Shown piece by piece: positions 1-8,573 of a stretch of DNA of 64,000 nt. Source of the stretch: Bermanella sp036960565 (GTDB lineage Bacteria > Pseudomonadota > Gammaproteobacteria > Pseudomonadales > Oceanobacteraceae). The stretch spans positions 1 to 64,000 of the forward strand of contig JBALXQ010000005.1 of the NCBI GenBank assembly GCA_036960565.1. Reading direction: 5' to 3'. The notes beneath the pieces are model-generated. The model had not been told where the DNA came from and made no database searches. It was given only the letters and a program-made list of their open reading frames with translations. Both the position numbers and the translations under genes were made by a program. How positions within the stretch are numbered: the stretch's first letter is position 1; the number at the start of each line of letters is the position of its first letter.

Positions 1-318
1 AATATTGAATTCAGCCTTATTTTAAAACATATGAACCTGAATGAACTTTTACATCAATTAATGCATGAGTTTTTGCAAATTAGCGACCGGTATGTAGAGG
101 AGCATTTTTTATATAATGGATTTGCTCGTTTTAGCCGCTGCCAAGATATCGCTAGTATTGGACAGTTTTCTATTCAGACACGTAACATTGATGAGCAAGC
201 ATTTAATGCGTTATCTAAGGAGTCTTTCAGGCAGCATAATGTCATGATTGACGCCACTCGAGTGCCTGTTATATTCAATGAAGCCCAAAGAAAACGCTTA
301 CAAAAAGTACTTTCTTGA
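1..318 (+). CDS. Unidentified ORF, possibly the 3' end of a longer gene
   Basis: I do not recognise this protein. The frame is open from base 1, so the gene may begin outside the window. The first ATG inside is at 31 and has no clear Shine-Dalgarno sequence before it. From that ATG the product is 95 residues, soluble, without signal peptide or membrane segment, and with a basic C-terminus. The TGA stop is followed by an 80-bp gap before the next, secreted protein. A partial C-terminal domain is as likely as a complete small protein. Confidence 0.5.
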   Translation, partial: NIEFSLILKHMNLNELLHQLMHEFLQISDRYVEEHFLYNGFARFSRCQDIASIGQFSIQTRNIDEQAFNALSKESFRQHNVMIDATRVPVIFNEAQRKRLQKVLS

Positions 319-431
319 TGCATCACATCGTGAAAGTGGTTCTCCTTGAGCCTTGAAAATTTCAAAATAGGTAATTCAGACTAGACTTATGACACAGATT
401 GACGAATATCAACTTTGTTGTGGGAATGATC

Positions 432-1166
432 ATGAAAAAGGTGCTGCTATTTTCTTGTGTGCTAATAATGTCCCTTCAGGCTCAGGCAGGCAATTATGTA
501 GTGGGGGTTGAAGCGTTAGAGTATTACCCTCTGTATGAAGGCAAAGGCAGCTCGTATAAAGGCTATGCTCGGGAATTACTTGATGAGTTTGCCAAAGCCA
601 AGGGCCACAGCTTTTCTTATAAGGCGGTACCGGTGAAGCGCTTATTTGGCGAGTATTTGGCGGGCAATGTGGACTTCAAATACCCTGATAATGCTAAGTG
701 GGCCTCTGATTTAAAGAAAAATCATAAGGTTAAATATAGCGATAGCACAGTTGAGTACATTGACGGTGTTATGACCCCCCCCGGTAATACATCTATAAAT
801 GTTAGTGATTTTAAAACCATTGGTACCTTAAGGGGCTTTACGCCCTGGGTGTACATGGATGGAATCTCCAGCGGCAAGATGATGTTATCGGAATCAGATA
901 ATATGAAATCGCTTATCGCCATGGCAGAGTCAGGGCGAATTCAGGGCGCTTATTTTAATGTAGTGGTTTCCAAATACTACATGGAAAATAACCTGAAAAA
1001 ACCCAATGTTTTAGTTTTTAACAAAGACCTGCCTCATTCTCGTGATCACTTCTCTTTATCCAGTATTAAATATCCAAAAGTCATTGGTGAATTTAATGAT
1101 TTTCTAAAAGAGCATCATGCCTTGGTTGAAAAGCTTAAAGACAAGTATCAGGTAAGGTTGCCTTAA
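432..1166 (+). CDS. Periplasmic solute-binding protein, type 3 (SBP_bac_3-like)
   Basis: A 244-residue secreted protein. The ATG at 432 is preferred because it opens a classic signal peptide (MKK, hydrophobic core, cleavage near AQA-GN at about residue 19). An in-frame ATG at 399 would put 11 odd residues in front. The mature part resembles the amino-acid-type binding fold, with an N-terminal Tyr-rich lobe, a segment like AxxLLDEFAKAKG and a central hinge. No permease or ATPase gene is adjacent, so it may serve signalling or an unlinked transporter. Many marine gammaproteobacteria carry such orphan proteins. The ligand cannot be predicted. Confidence 0.75.
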   Translation: MKKVLLFSCVLIMSLQAQAGNYVVGVEALEYYPLYEGKGSSYKGYARELLDEFAKAKGHSFSYKAVPVKRLFGEYLAGNVDFKYPDNAKWASDLKKNHKVKYSDSTVEYIDGVMTPPGNTSINVSDFKTIGTLRGFTPWVYMDGISSGKMMLSESDNMKSLIAMAESGRIQGAYFNVVVSKYYMENNLKKPNVLVFNKDLPHSRDHFSLSSIKYPKVIGEFNDFLKEHHALVEKLKDKYQVRLP

Positions 1167-1246
1167 CCTAGCTTGCAAAGTACTTCCTATACTTTTAGCC
1201 CTATTAGTTAAGGGGCTTTTACGTTTTTACTGATTGTATTTTTATT

Positions 1247-1846
1247 ATGACGTATTTTAAAAATTTACTAATAGTATCGCTATTTTATTTGTCATGTTGG
1301 CCTGTGATACACGTGCTGGCGTTAGCCAATAATACTGAAACAGTCATGCTAAATGGTAAAGAATACCCAGTGCCTAAACCTTGGGCAGGAAGCCGAATTA
1401 ATGCCAGTGAGCAAGCCGAGTTTTCAGAGTTAGTGCCATTGCCTACCTTTTTAACCCAAAATAAAAGCCAAATTTATGTGACTAAAATTACCCAGCAGGC
1501 TTTGTTAAAAATGGCCGCAAAGGCGGCTGAAGAAAACATAGTGTTGTTGATTGATTCCGGTTTTAGAAGTGCGCAATACCAGGCTAAGATATTAGAGAAA
1601 TATCTAAATCAAAATATGGATTACCAAGGTTTATTACAGGTGGTAGCGCCCCCGGGATATTCTCAACATATGCTGGGAAATAGCATTGATTTTGTCCCCA
1701 GTGAATTGGATTTTTCTATGAGTAAACAGTATGCCTGGCTTAAACAACACGCGGGGAAATATAATTTTATAGAAAGTTATCGGCAGAAAAATAAAACGGG
1801 TGTTAATTGGGAGCCTTGGCATTGGCAATACCAGAGGGATAATTAA
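1247..1846 (+). CDS. Secreted D-alanyl-D-alanine carboxypeptidase, VanY/M15B family
   Basis: A 199-residue zinc peptidase that trims the terminal D-Ala of peptidoglycan stem peptides. The N-terminus has a hydrophobic segment (residues 5-27) acting as signal or anchor. The M15B signature is complete: SGFRS near 104-108, the metal site SxHxxGxxxD with His141 and Asp148, and the C-terminal EPWHW with Glu189 and zinc ligand His192. The length fits the catalytic domain alone, with no added binding domain. It stands by itself, 80 bp after the solute-binding protein gene. No glycopeptide-resistance genes are nearby, so ordinary wall remodelling is the likely role. Confidence 0.85.
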   Translation: MTYFKNLLIVSLFYLSCWPVIHVLALANNTETVMLNGKEYPVPKPWAGSRINASEQAEFSELVPLPTFLTQNKSQIYVTKITQQALLKMAAKAAEENIVLLIDSGFRSAQYQAKILEKYLNQNMDYQGLLQVVAPPGYSQHMLGNSIDFVPSELDFSMSKQYAWLKQHAGKYNFIESYRQKNKTGVNWEPWHWQYQRDN

Positions 1847-2084
1847 TGGGTTTTTGCTAAATCGTAGTATTAACGTTTATTTCTTTTCTTTCTATGCAGT
1901 TTGTTTTTTAGATCTAATATTTTTAATTAAAGACTTCCTTCCCCATTCTTGGCTAAACTAAATCTTATATTCCTCACAAGGGAATGCACTAACGATTCAT
2001 CATCCTCTTTACACAAAGAGCCTGAGGTATCCGTTAAATCATATTTCATTTGCCAAGATTAAACCTCAAAAGGGAGACTGGCCA
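1847..2084. other. Intergenic region upstream of the branched-chain oxoacid operon
   Basis: This AT-rich stretch of 238 bp must carry the promoter of the dehydrogenase operon. I see no convincing -35/-10 pair and no strong hairpin. The Shine-Dalgarno sequence AGGGAGA lies 8-14 bases before the ATG at 2085. Confidence 0.3.
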
Positions 2085-3122
2085 ATGTTTACCGCTATGC
2101 ACCGCCAAGCCGTGCAAGAGCTGCACTTTTGCCATAAAGAACAGCTTAATGCCGTTATTGCCATTCATAACCTGCGTTTAGGTCCCGCCTTAGGCGGATG
2201 TCGATTTTTGCCCTACAACACCGAACAAGAAGCCATTACCGATGCATTAAGGTTAGCTAAGGGCATGAGCTATAAAGCGGCCCTAGCTCGAGTGCCACAA
2301 GGGGGAGGTAAGGCCGTCATCATGGCGCCCAAAGGGCCATTTAACCGTCAAAAACTATTCAAACAATTTGGTGAGTTCATTCACTCTTTGTCGGGGCGAT
2401 ACATAACCGCCATGGACAGTGGTAGTCAAGTGGGGGACATGGATGATATTCGTAGCCAAACCCCTTTTGTGAGCAGTTCCAGCGAAATAGGCGATCCCTC
2501 ACCTGCTACTGCCCAAGGCGTGGCGTTGGGTATTGCCACTGCGATTCAATTTCAATACTCACAAGATATATCAAACATGCGCGTGGCCATTCAGGGGATG
2601 GGTCATGTGGGCTTGGCGCTGGCCGAGCACTTGTATCTTAAAGGGGCTGAATTAATTGTTTGTGATGTGGATGAAAAAAAAGCGCGTCTGGCTGGGGATA
2701 AATTTAATGCCCGAGTGGTAAGGGTTGAGGATATCTACAAACAGGAATGCGAGGTGTTCAGCCCTTGTGGTTTAGGGGCCATTTTAAATGATAAAAATAT
2801 TGATGAATTGAAATGTAAAATCATCGCCGGCTGTGCCAACAATCAACTGAAAACCGATGACATGGGCCTGAAACTTCATGAAAAAGGCATCTTGTACGCG
2901 CCGGATTATGTCATTAACAGCGGTGGCTTAATATTTGCCTCTTCGCGTTATAGAGGGCTTAAACCCACTGAAATTACCCATGAAATAAATAAGTTAAAGG
3001 ACACCTTGGGTAAAATATTTGTGTTATCCAAGACCAAAAACAAAGCGTGCCATCAAATTGCTAACGAGATGGCCGAACATATTTTATTTGGTAATCCGCC
3101 TGAACTGCAGGAGGCCGTATGA
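2085..3122 (+). CDS. Leucine/valine dehydrogenase (Glu/Leu/Phe/Val dehydrogenase family)
   Basis: NAD-dependent oxidative deamination of branched-chain amino acids to 2-oxoacids. The 345-residue length fits leucine dehydrogenases. Substrate-binding Lys64 (KGMSYK) and catalytic Lys76 (QGGGKAV) are present, as is the Asp111 region (TAMDSG, where many relatives have TAEDVG). The Rossmann motif GMGHVG at 171-176 ends a typical nucleotide-binding strand, and Asp194/Asp196 in CDVDE would favour NAD. The stop overlaps the E1alpha start as ATGA (3119-3122), which implies translational coupling. Fused context says it feeds 2-oxoisocaproate or 2-oxoisovalerate directly to the E1/E2 enzymes. Phenylalanine dehydrogenase is a less likely reading. 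Confidence 0.88.
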   Translation: MFTAMHRQAVQELHFCHKEQLNAVIAIHNLRLGPALGGCRFLPYNTEQEAITDALRLAKGMSYKAALARVPQGGGKAVIMAPKGPFNRQKLFKQFGEFIHSLSGRYITAMDSGSQVGDMDDIRSQTPFVSSSSEIGDPSPATAQGVALGIATAIQFQYSQDISNMRVAIQGMGHVGLALAEHLYLKGAELIVCDVDEKKARLAGDKFNARVVRVEDIYKQECEVFSPCGLGAILNDKNIDELKCKIIAGCANNQLKTDDMGLKLHEKGILYAPDYVINSGGLIFASSRYRGLKPTEITHEINKLKDTLGKIFVLSKTKNKACHQIANEMAEHILFGNPPELQEAV

Positions 3123-4240
3123 GACGTGCAGCGAATGATGTAAAGGAAGTGGGGCATCAACATCTTGCCCAATTTCAATTGGAATATATTCAATTTCTGG
3201 ATGAGTCCAGTGAGTGGACAAGTGAGCGTCCAAATTTTGCCAGTGATGACTGGTTGCTGAAAGCCTATGAATACATGGTGCTAAACCGAGTGTTTGATTC
3301 AAAGGCGGTGGCATTGCAACGCACTGGTCAACTGGGTACTTTTCCTTCTAGTTTGGGCCAAGAAGCGTTTGGCGTGGCCATTGGTTTAGCCTTGCAAAAA
3401 GACGATGTGTTTGCGCCTTATTATCGTGATCAAGGAGCACACTTTTTACGCGGACATAAATTAGAAGAGTTGCTCATGTATTGGGGGGGAGATGAGCGCG
3501 GCAGTGCCATGGGACCTAAGCAGGATTTCCCCATTTGTGTGCCCATTGCTACACAAATTACCCATGCCGCTGGGGCGGCAGCCGCACTTAAAATTAAAGG
3601 ATTGCAACAGGTGACCATGGTGACGATTGGCGATGGTGGTACCTCAAAAGGAGATTTTTTTGAAAGTTTAAATGTTGCGGGTGTTTGGCAGTTGCCGCTG
3701 ATTGTTTTAGTGAACAACAATCAATATGCCATTTCCGTTCCCAGAGAGATGCAATGCAGTGCCCCCACGTTGGCACAAAAAGCCATTGGTGCAGGTATGC
3801 ACGGCATACAGGTGGACGGTAACGATATCATGGCCATTTACCAGGCTATTTTGGAGGCGAGAAAACGCGCGGATGATCATAAAGGGGCCACCCTAATTGA
3901 AGTCATGACGTATCGTTTAGGTGATCACACCACCGCCGATGATGCCAGCCGCTATCGGCACAGTGAGGAAGTAAAAGAGGCCTGGTTAAAAGAACCGGTT
4001 AAACGTTTGCAAACGCTTTTGTTCGATTTGAATTTATGGGATTCGCAAAAAGAAAAGGCATTGCAAAACAGAAGCACTGAGCAGGTAGAGCAAGCAGTGA
4101 AAAATTATTTAAAAATTGAGCCACAAACACCACAAAGCATGTTTGACCACTTGTATGCCGACTGGCCTGAAAATATGAATGAGCAGTTAGACATATTAGC
4201 GGACAAGGTCGAGCGCATGAGCCCAGGCCAAAATCATTAA
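3119..4240 (+). CDS. 2-oxoacid dehydrogenase E1 component, alpha subunit (branched-chain type)
   Basis: Decarboxylates a 2-oxoacid on thiamine diphosphate and passes the acyl group to the E2 lipoyl arm. The TPP-binding motif runs from GDG (171-173) to NNN (199-201), and the DHTTADDASRY region of the phosphorylation-loop type is near residue 270. The 373 residues fit an alpha2beta2 E1. Because it is coupled to leucine dehydrogenase, the branched-chain complex (BCKDH) is more likely than pyruvate dehydrogenase, although many database entries call this subfamily PDH E1 alpha. The stop is 13 bp before the E1beta start. Confidence 0.85.
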   Translation: MRRAANDVKEVGHQHLAQFQLEYIQFLDESSEWTSERPNFASDDWLLKAYEYMVLNRVFDSKAVALQRTGQLGTFPSSLGQEAFGVAIGLALQKDDVFAPYYRDQGAHFLRGHKLEELLMYWGGDERGSAMGPKQDFPICVPIATQITHAAGAAAALKIKGLQQVTMVTIGDGGTSKGDFFESLNVAGVWQLPLIVLVNNNQYAISVPREMQCSAPTLAQKAIGAGMHGIQVDGNDIMAIYQAILEARKRADDHKGATLIEVMTYRLGDHTTADDASRYRHSEEVKEAWLKEPVKRLQTLLFDLNLWDSQKEKALQNRSTEQVEQAVKNYLKIEPQTPQSMFDHLYADWPENMNEQLDILADKVERMSPGQNH

Positions 4241-4253
4241 AACGGAGCACGCT

Positions 4254-5270
4254 ATGAATAACCCTGCGATCTCAAACGATCAAGCTGAACAGGTTGATGC
4301 CGTTTTATTAGATGCGGTAAACCTAGCCCTGCACTATGAAATGGAACACGATGAAAGTGTGGTGGTGTTAGGAGAAGACATTGGCAGTAATGGTGGTGTT
4401 TTTCGTGCTACCGCTGGCTTAAAAGATAAATTTGGTTTCAAGCGCGTGATGGATACGCCGCTGGCTGAAGCGCTTATTAGTGGTTTGGCTATCGGCATGG
4501 CCAGCCAAGGTTTGAAGCCTGTGGCTGAAATTCAATTTATGGGTTTTATTTTTCCGGCGTTTGAACATTTGTTTTGCCATGCAGGGCGCATGCGTAACCG
4601 TACTCGCGGACGCATGACTTGCCCCATGGTATTGCGCGCGCCTTATGGGGGCGGCATTCATGCTCCTGAGCATCACAGTGAAAGCACCGAAGCGCTCATT
4701 GCCCATGTACCTGGCATTCGCGTGGTGGTGCCATCTTCACCGGCTCGGGCCTATGGCTTGTTACTGGCGGCCATACGTGACCCAGACCCTGTTGTGTTTC
4801 TAGAACCCAAGCGAATTTATCGGGGTTCGCAGCAAGTTATTCAAAATAATGGTCAGGCATTGCCATTGGATAGTTGCTTTACTCTGCGCCAAGGCAAGGA
4901 TATTAGTCTCATCAGCTGGGGGGCCTGCATCACCGAAACCTTACAGGCGGCTGAGGTGTTGGCGCAAAAAAACATATCTGCCGAAGTGATTGATGTGGCC
5001 ACTCTTAAACCTTTGGATATGCGGACTATACTGTCTTCAGTGGCGACCACGGGGCGCTGTTTAATTGTGCAAGAAGCGGCACGTTCTTTCTCGGTGGGCT
5101 CGGAAATTAGCGCTCAGGTGAGCGAGAAATGTTTTTTAAATTTACTGGCACCGGTGCAACGAGTAACGGGCTTTGATACCCATATGCCTTATTTCAAAAA
5201 CGAAAATTATTATTTACCCAATACCAGCGACATAGTGGCAGCAGCTTTGAAAACGTTTAAGGATAATTAG
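4254..5270 (+). CDS. 2-oxoacid dehydrogenase E1 component, beta subunit
   Basis: The 338-residue partner of E1alpha, a transketolase-like fold with the pyrimidine-binding and C-terminal domains. Visible signatures are VLGEDIGSNGG near the N-terminus, DTPLAEA, APYGGGIHAPEHHSESTEA in the middle and a C-terminal domain ending in the usual VTGFDTHMPYFKNE segment. A Shine-Dalgarno sequence (GGAGC) precedes the ATG. The stop codon lies inside a 9-bp stem-loop (5268-5290), and the last 77 bases of the gene region are copied just downstream, as listed separately. Confidence 0.88.
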   Translation: MNNPAISNDQAEQVDAVLLDAVNLALHYEMEHDESVVVLGEDIGSNGGVFRATAGLKDKFGFKRVMDTPLAEALISGLAIGMASQGLKPVAEIQFMGFIFPAFEHLFCHAGRMRNRTRGRMTCPMVLRAPYGGGIHAPEHHSESTEALIAHVPGIRVVVPSSPARAYGLLLAAIRDPDPVVFLEPKRIYRGSQQVIQNNGQALPLDSCFTLRQGKDISLISWGACITETLQAAEVLAQKNISAEVIDVATLKPLDMRTILSSVATTGRCLIVQEAARSFSVGSEISAQVSEKCFLNLLAPVQRVTGFDTHMPYFKNENYYLPNTSDIVAAALKTFKDN

Positions 5271-5374
5271 CGGCATAACAAATGCCGCTATTAATTGGCA
5301 AAAACGGAAATTATGATTTACCCAATACCAGCGACATAGTGGCAGCAGCTTTGAAAACGTTAAGGATAATTAGC
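5195..5374 (+). repeat. Direct repeat: 3' end of the E1beta gene duplicated downstream
   Basis: Bases 5195-5271 (the last codons and stop of E1beta) recur at 5299-5374. The copies differ by two substitutions (5203/5307 and 5211/5315) and one deleted T in a TTT run. A 27-bp spacer separates them. The second copy has no start codon of its own and appears non-coding. It widens the gap between E1beta and E2 to 165 bp. Confidence 0.95.
5268..5290 (+). other. Stem-loop containing the stop of the E1beta gene
   Basis: A perfect 9-bp stem (TAGCGGCAT with ATGCCGCTA) encloses a 5-base loop and includes the TAG stop. No uridine run follows, so it is not a typical terminator. It could protect the 3' end or reduce read-through into the E2 gene. 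Confidence 0.45.
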
Positions 5375-5435
5375 AATGGTTTTATAAAATATAAAGCAAA
5401 GCGTGTAAAAGTAATTCAAAAATCAGGATGATTAA

Positions 5436-6551
5436 ATGAAATATTTTAAACTGCCAGATTTAGGCGAAGGTCTAAGTGAAGCTGAGATTGTTGAATGGCA
5501 TGTGAAAGAGGGAGAAGAAGTTAAAGTTGATCAGCTCATGGTGTCGGTGGAAACCGCTAAAGCCATTGTGGAGGTGCCTTCACCGCAGGCCGGTATAGTC
5601 GCCGCATTATTTGCCCAGGTGGGGGATGTCATTCATCTGGGGGAACCTCTGGTTGAATATGCTGGTGAAGAAGATGACTCAAGTTCAGTAGTGGGGAACT
5701 TAAGTGTTAACCAGGTTCAGGCGGTTCAGGACGATTTCATTGTGGGCAGTGCCCACAGTTCAAGCAACTCAAATATAGTTAAAGCAACACCAAGCGTAAG
5801 GGCACTGGCCAAGCGCTTGGGTGTCGAAATTAGTCATATTAAAGGCACCTCACAAGATGGACGAATTTCCACAAACGATGTGGAGAGGGCTGCAAAATTA
5901 AATGAAGACAAAGGCCAAAGCGAAGCGTTAAAGGGCGTGCGTAAGGCCATGGCCCGTGCCATGATGAAAAGCCACGAACAAGTGGTGCCAGTTACTCTGC
6001 ATGATGATGTGGATATATTTCAATGGCACAAAGGAGAAGACCCTAGCATGCGCCTAGTGCATGCCATTAGCGTTGCCTGTAAAAAAGAGCCGTCTTTAAA
6101 TGTGTGGTTTGACGGTGAACAACTAACCCGAAGACTTCTAGACCAAGTGGATTTGGGCATTGCTGTGGATACCGAACAGGGTTTGTTTGTACCTGTGTTA
6201 CGTGACACTCAGGGTCGTAAGCAGGATGACTTGCGTACAGGCCTAGATGCATTAAGAGCGGCGGTTAAGAGTCGTAAGATTCCCCCCAAGGAAATGCAAG
6301 GGGCCACCATTACCCTATCCAACTTTGGCACTCTGGCGGGAAAATATGCTAACCCTATAGTGGTGCCGCCTATGGTAGCCATAGTGGGGGCAGGAGGCAT
6401 TCGCGATGAAGTATTGGCCCACGAAGGCAAAGCTGTATTGCACCCTGTATTACCCTTGTCTTTGAGTTTTGATCACCGGGCCGTAACCGGTGGTGAAGCC
6501 GCCCGGTTTTTAAAGGCATTGATGGACGATTTGCGTTTAGAGAGCATTTAA
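5436..6551 (+). CDS. Dihydrolipoamide acyltransferase E2 of the 2-oxoacid dehydrogenase complex
   Basis: The 371-residue core enzyme that moves the acyl group from lipoamide to CoA. Domains in order: one lipoyl domain (1-78, lipoylated Lys42 in VETAKA), a short Ser/Gln linker, the E3/E1-binding domain (about 116-153, ATPSVRALAKRLGV...DGRIS), and the catalytic domain from about 165. The active-site motif reads DHRAVTGGEAARF: catalytic His347 is present, but the usual Asp of HRxxDG is Thr351. I recall the same variant in some Legionella and Xanthomonas E2 proteins. It follows E1beta after a 165-bp gap. No lipoamide dehydrogenase gene follows. Confidence 0.87.
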   Translation: MKYFKLPDLGEGLSEAEIVEWHVKEGEEVKVDQLMVSVETAKAIVEVPSPQAGIVAALFAQVGDVIHLGEPLVEYAGEEDDSSSVVGNLSVNQVQAVQDDFIVGSAHSSSNSNIVKATPSVRALAKRLGVEISHIKGTSQDGRISTNDVERAAKLNEDKGQSEALKGVRKAMARAMMKSHEQVVPVTLHDDVDIFQWHKGEDPSMRLVHAISVACKKEPSLNVWFDGEQLTRRLLDQVDLGIAVDTEQGLFVPVLRDTQGRKQDDLRTGLDALRAAVKSRKIPPKEMQGATITLSNFGTLAGKYANPIVVPPMVAIVGAGGIRDEVLAHEGKAVLHPVLPLSLSFDHRAVTGGEAARFLKALMDDLRLESI

Positions 6552-6579
6552 ATACTGACTAAAAATGACAGAGAAATTA

Positions 6580-7959
6580 TTAAACTCGTATGTTTTTACG
6601 CCATTGGTAAATTATCTGTAAAAGTATGGCGGTGATAATAATTGAAAATTCTAATACTCGTGCCCAAGTTGGTTGGTCATAGGGTCCCAAAAGCTCAACC
6701 GTTTCAATATTCAAACCTACTACGTAGGCCAGCATGATCATCACTGAGGCCAGCCAGGCACTGGGGTTTAAATAAATCGTGGCAAATGGCAAAACCCAAA
6801 TCAAATACCAAGGGTTGACTACTGGTGAGCACAATAAAAAAATACCCATGAGGCAGTCACCGCGAATAATATTAGGTTTTTTTCTAATTAATAAAATATT
6901 AAATATTGTATCTCTGTTAAAATTGAGACTAATTTTTAAATGTTTTAGAAAATACCCTCCCATAAAAACACATAGTAAAAAAGCCAATATAACTTTGCTG
7001 GTGACTGCACTAAACCACAGAACTAATATTCCATAAAAAGCCGAATTAAATTCCCAATTGTTGGCCATGGCGCTCAACCCTAATAAATCACTTTCACCAT
7101 TATTTAAAAACGGAAAGTACAATACAAATAAGGTAATGAGAAATACCAACCAGTGACGAGGCCGACATTGAATTAATAAAAACGGCACAAATATGATGGC
7201 AAATATTTTAGAGGCTACGCTTGCGCCCAGTAAAACAGCCGTTCGGTAAAGGTATTGCCTCTTTAAACATAATATAGCTGCCATCAATAGACACACAGCC
7301 AGTCCATCGGGGTGAGCGGTGAGAATGACTTCTTTAAATACCAGAGGTGACCAAGCATATAGCAAGACCATATTGGGCTTAGCCAACTTTAGAAGAATGG
7401 CAATAAGAATCATGTCTATGGCACTATAAATTAATTGTAGCGCCCACACCTCACCAGGGGCGATGAAATAAGCCAGTAAAAAACTATATTGAAAACCAGG
7501 GGCATAAATCGTGGCTATGTCGGGATAATTGATTCGATCAAGAATGGCTTGAAACTGATGGGGGATACTCTGGCTTAATTCATCTTGATAAAAATAATTA
7601 CTGGGAGCAATGCCATAAGGCCCCCCTAAATGAATTGATTGATAGGCATCCCATAGGTAACGAAAATAATCATCCTCAAACAAGGGCGAGCCTAAAACCC
7701 CCATCATGTGAAATATCAAAGCCCACAAAAATACATATTGGCCACTTATTTGTATTCCCTTTTGCCAAAGATAGATAAAAAATCCAAATACCAAACTGTA
7801 ACAAACAGTCATCAATGTAAAAAACAGAGAAAGATCATCGGAATAGTGCGATCGTGAAAAAATCGTCAATGCTAAAAAACTCAACATGACTATAAATTCT
7901 GACCACTGAATACTGGCTACCTTGGCATAGCAGGTTTTTTTAAATAACGATGACGTCAT
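6580..7959 (-). CDS. Multi-pass membrane glycosyltransferase (GT-C type, GT87/PIG-M-like)
   Basis: A 459-residue protein with about ten hydrophobic helices. The first large loop carries DDYFRYLWDA (about residues 95-104), an acidic motif typical of GT-C enzymes that use polyprenyl-phosphate sugars, and a later loop has TAHPDGLAV. C-terminal helices include a NPWYLIWVLPF segment common in DUF2029/GT87 proteins. It probably transfers a hexose such as mannose on the periplasmic side. It is monocistronic, convergent with the E2 gene, and divergent from the 8194 gene. A DPM-like glycosyltransferase that could make its donor lies 1.5 kb away. Confidence 0.7.
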   Translation of the reverse strand: MTSSLFKKTCYAKVASIQWSEFIVMLSFLALTIFSRSHYSDDLSLFFTLMTVCYSLVFGFFIYLWQKGIQISGQYVFLWALIFHMMGVLGSPLFEDDYFRYLWDAYQSIHLGGPYGIAPSNYFYQDELSQSIPHQFQAILDRINYPDIATIYAPGFQYSFLLAYFIAPGEVWALQLIYSAIDMILIAILLKLAKPNMVLLYAWSPLVFKEVILTAHPDGLAVCLLMAAILCLKRQYLYRTAVLLGASVASKIFAIIFVPFLLIQCRPRHWLVFLITLFVLYFPFLNNGESDLLGLSAMANNWEFNSAFYGILVLWFSAVTSKVILAFLLCVFMGGYFLKHLKISLNFNRDTIFNILLIRKKPNIIRGDCLMGIFLLCSPVVNPWYLIWVLPFATIYLNPSAWLASVMIMLAYVVGLNIETVELLGPYDQPTWARVLEFSIIITAILLQIIYQWRKNIRV

Positions 7960-8193
7960 GTTGGTAAAATATTTTAAATAAAGGATAAAAAATAAAGACT
8001 TTTTAAGTCGTATGCTAGATCAATATACCTGAATCATAAATTGTAATAACTCGTGATACATCTGTTATAAAATCATTATCCAAGCGTGATTTCTTCCTTA
8101 TTTAAAACCGTAATATTCTAATCAGTCGTATATGTGCAACTGAGTACTCACTCTGAATTCTTGCACTCCTCAAATAAAAAATAGGTGAACAAC

Positions 8194-8523
8194 ATGTTTA
8201 ATCCTACGTCTCGTGGGCGCTTTTCATTGATTCTGACAAGTATCTCTGCCGCCTTATTATTGTCCTCATCGGTAATGGCATCCGGATCTTTCGGTGGGCC
8301 TGCCGGTATCGGCTTACACAATTCTTATAATCTGGGTAAATCTCTATATCACCGAAAAATAGCCTGTGAAAGGTGCCCTGCTAGCAGTAAAAAACTAGAT
8401 GTATTAGGTGCTCGTGAATTGATTAACAAGCTAAATACAGACGAATTTTTTGTTAAAGGTTTAAAAGGACTTAAGCGTCAATCCGTCATCATTTATCTAA
8501 GCCGTCGTTACAAAACCGGTTAG
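8194..8523 (+). CDS. Small secreted protein with a Cys pair, function unknown
   Basis: I do not recognise the family. The ATG at 8194 is chosen because AGGTGA (8183-8188) sits 5 bases upstream. A GTG at 8185 lies within that ribosome-binding site. The 109-residue product has a signal peptide (cleavage near VMA-SG), a Gly-rich start (SFGGPAGIG) and one CERC motif at about residue 65, without the His that would make a haem site. The C-terminus is basic. It is followed 50 bp later by a beta-barrel gene, so the two may act together at the outer membrane. Confidence 0.65.
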   Translation: MFNPTSRGRFSLILTSISAALLLSSSVMASGSFGGPAGIGLHNSYNLGKSLYHRKIACERCPASSKKLDVLGARELINKLNTDEFFVKGLKGLKRQSVIIYLSRRYKTG

Positions 8524-8573
8524 GTCTTCCCTGATTAAATATTGTGATATCGAATAAATTTAAGGAATGAAAA

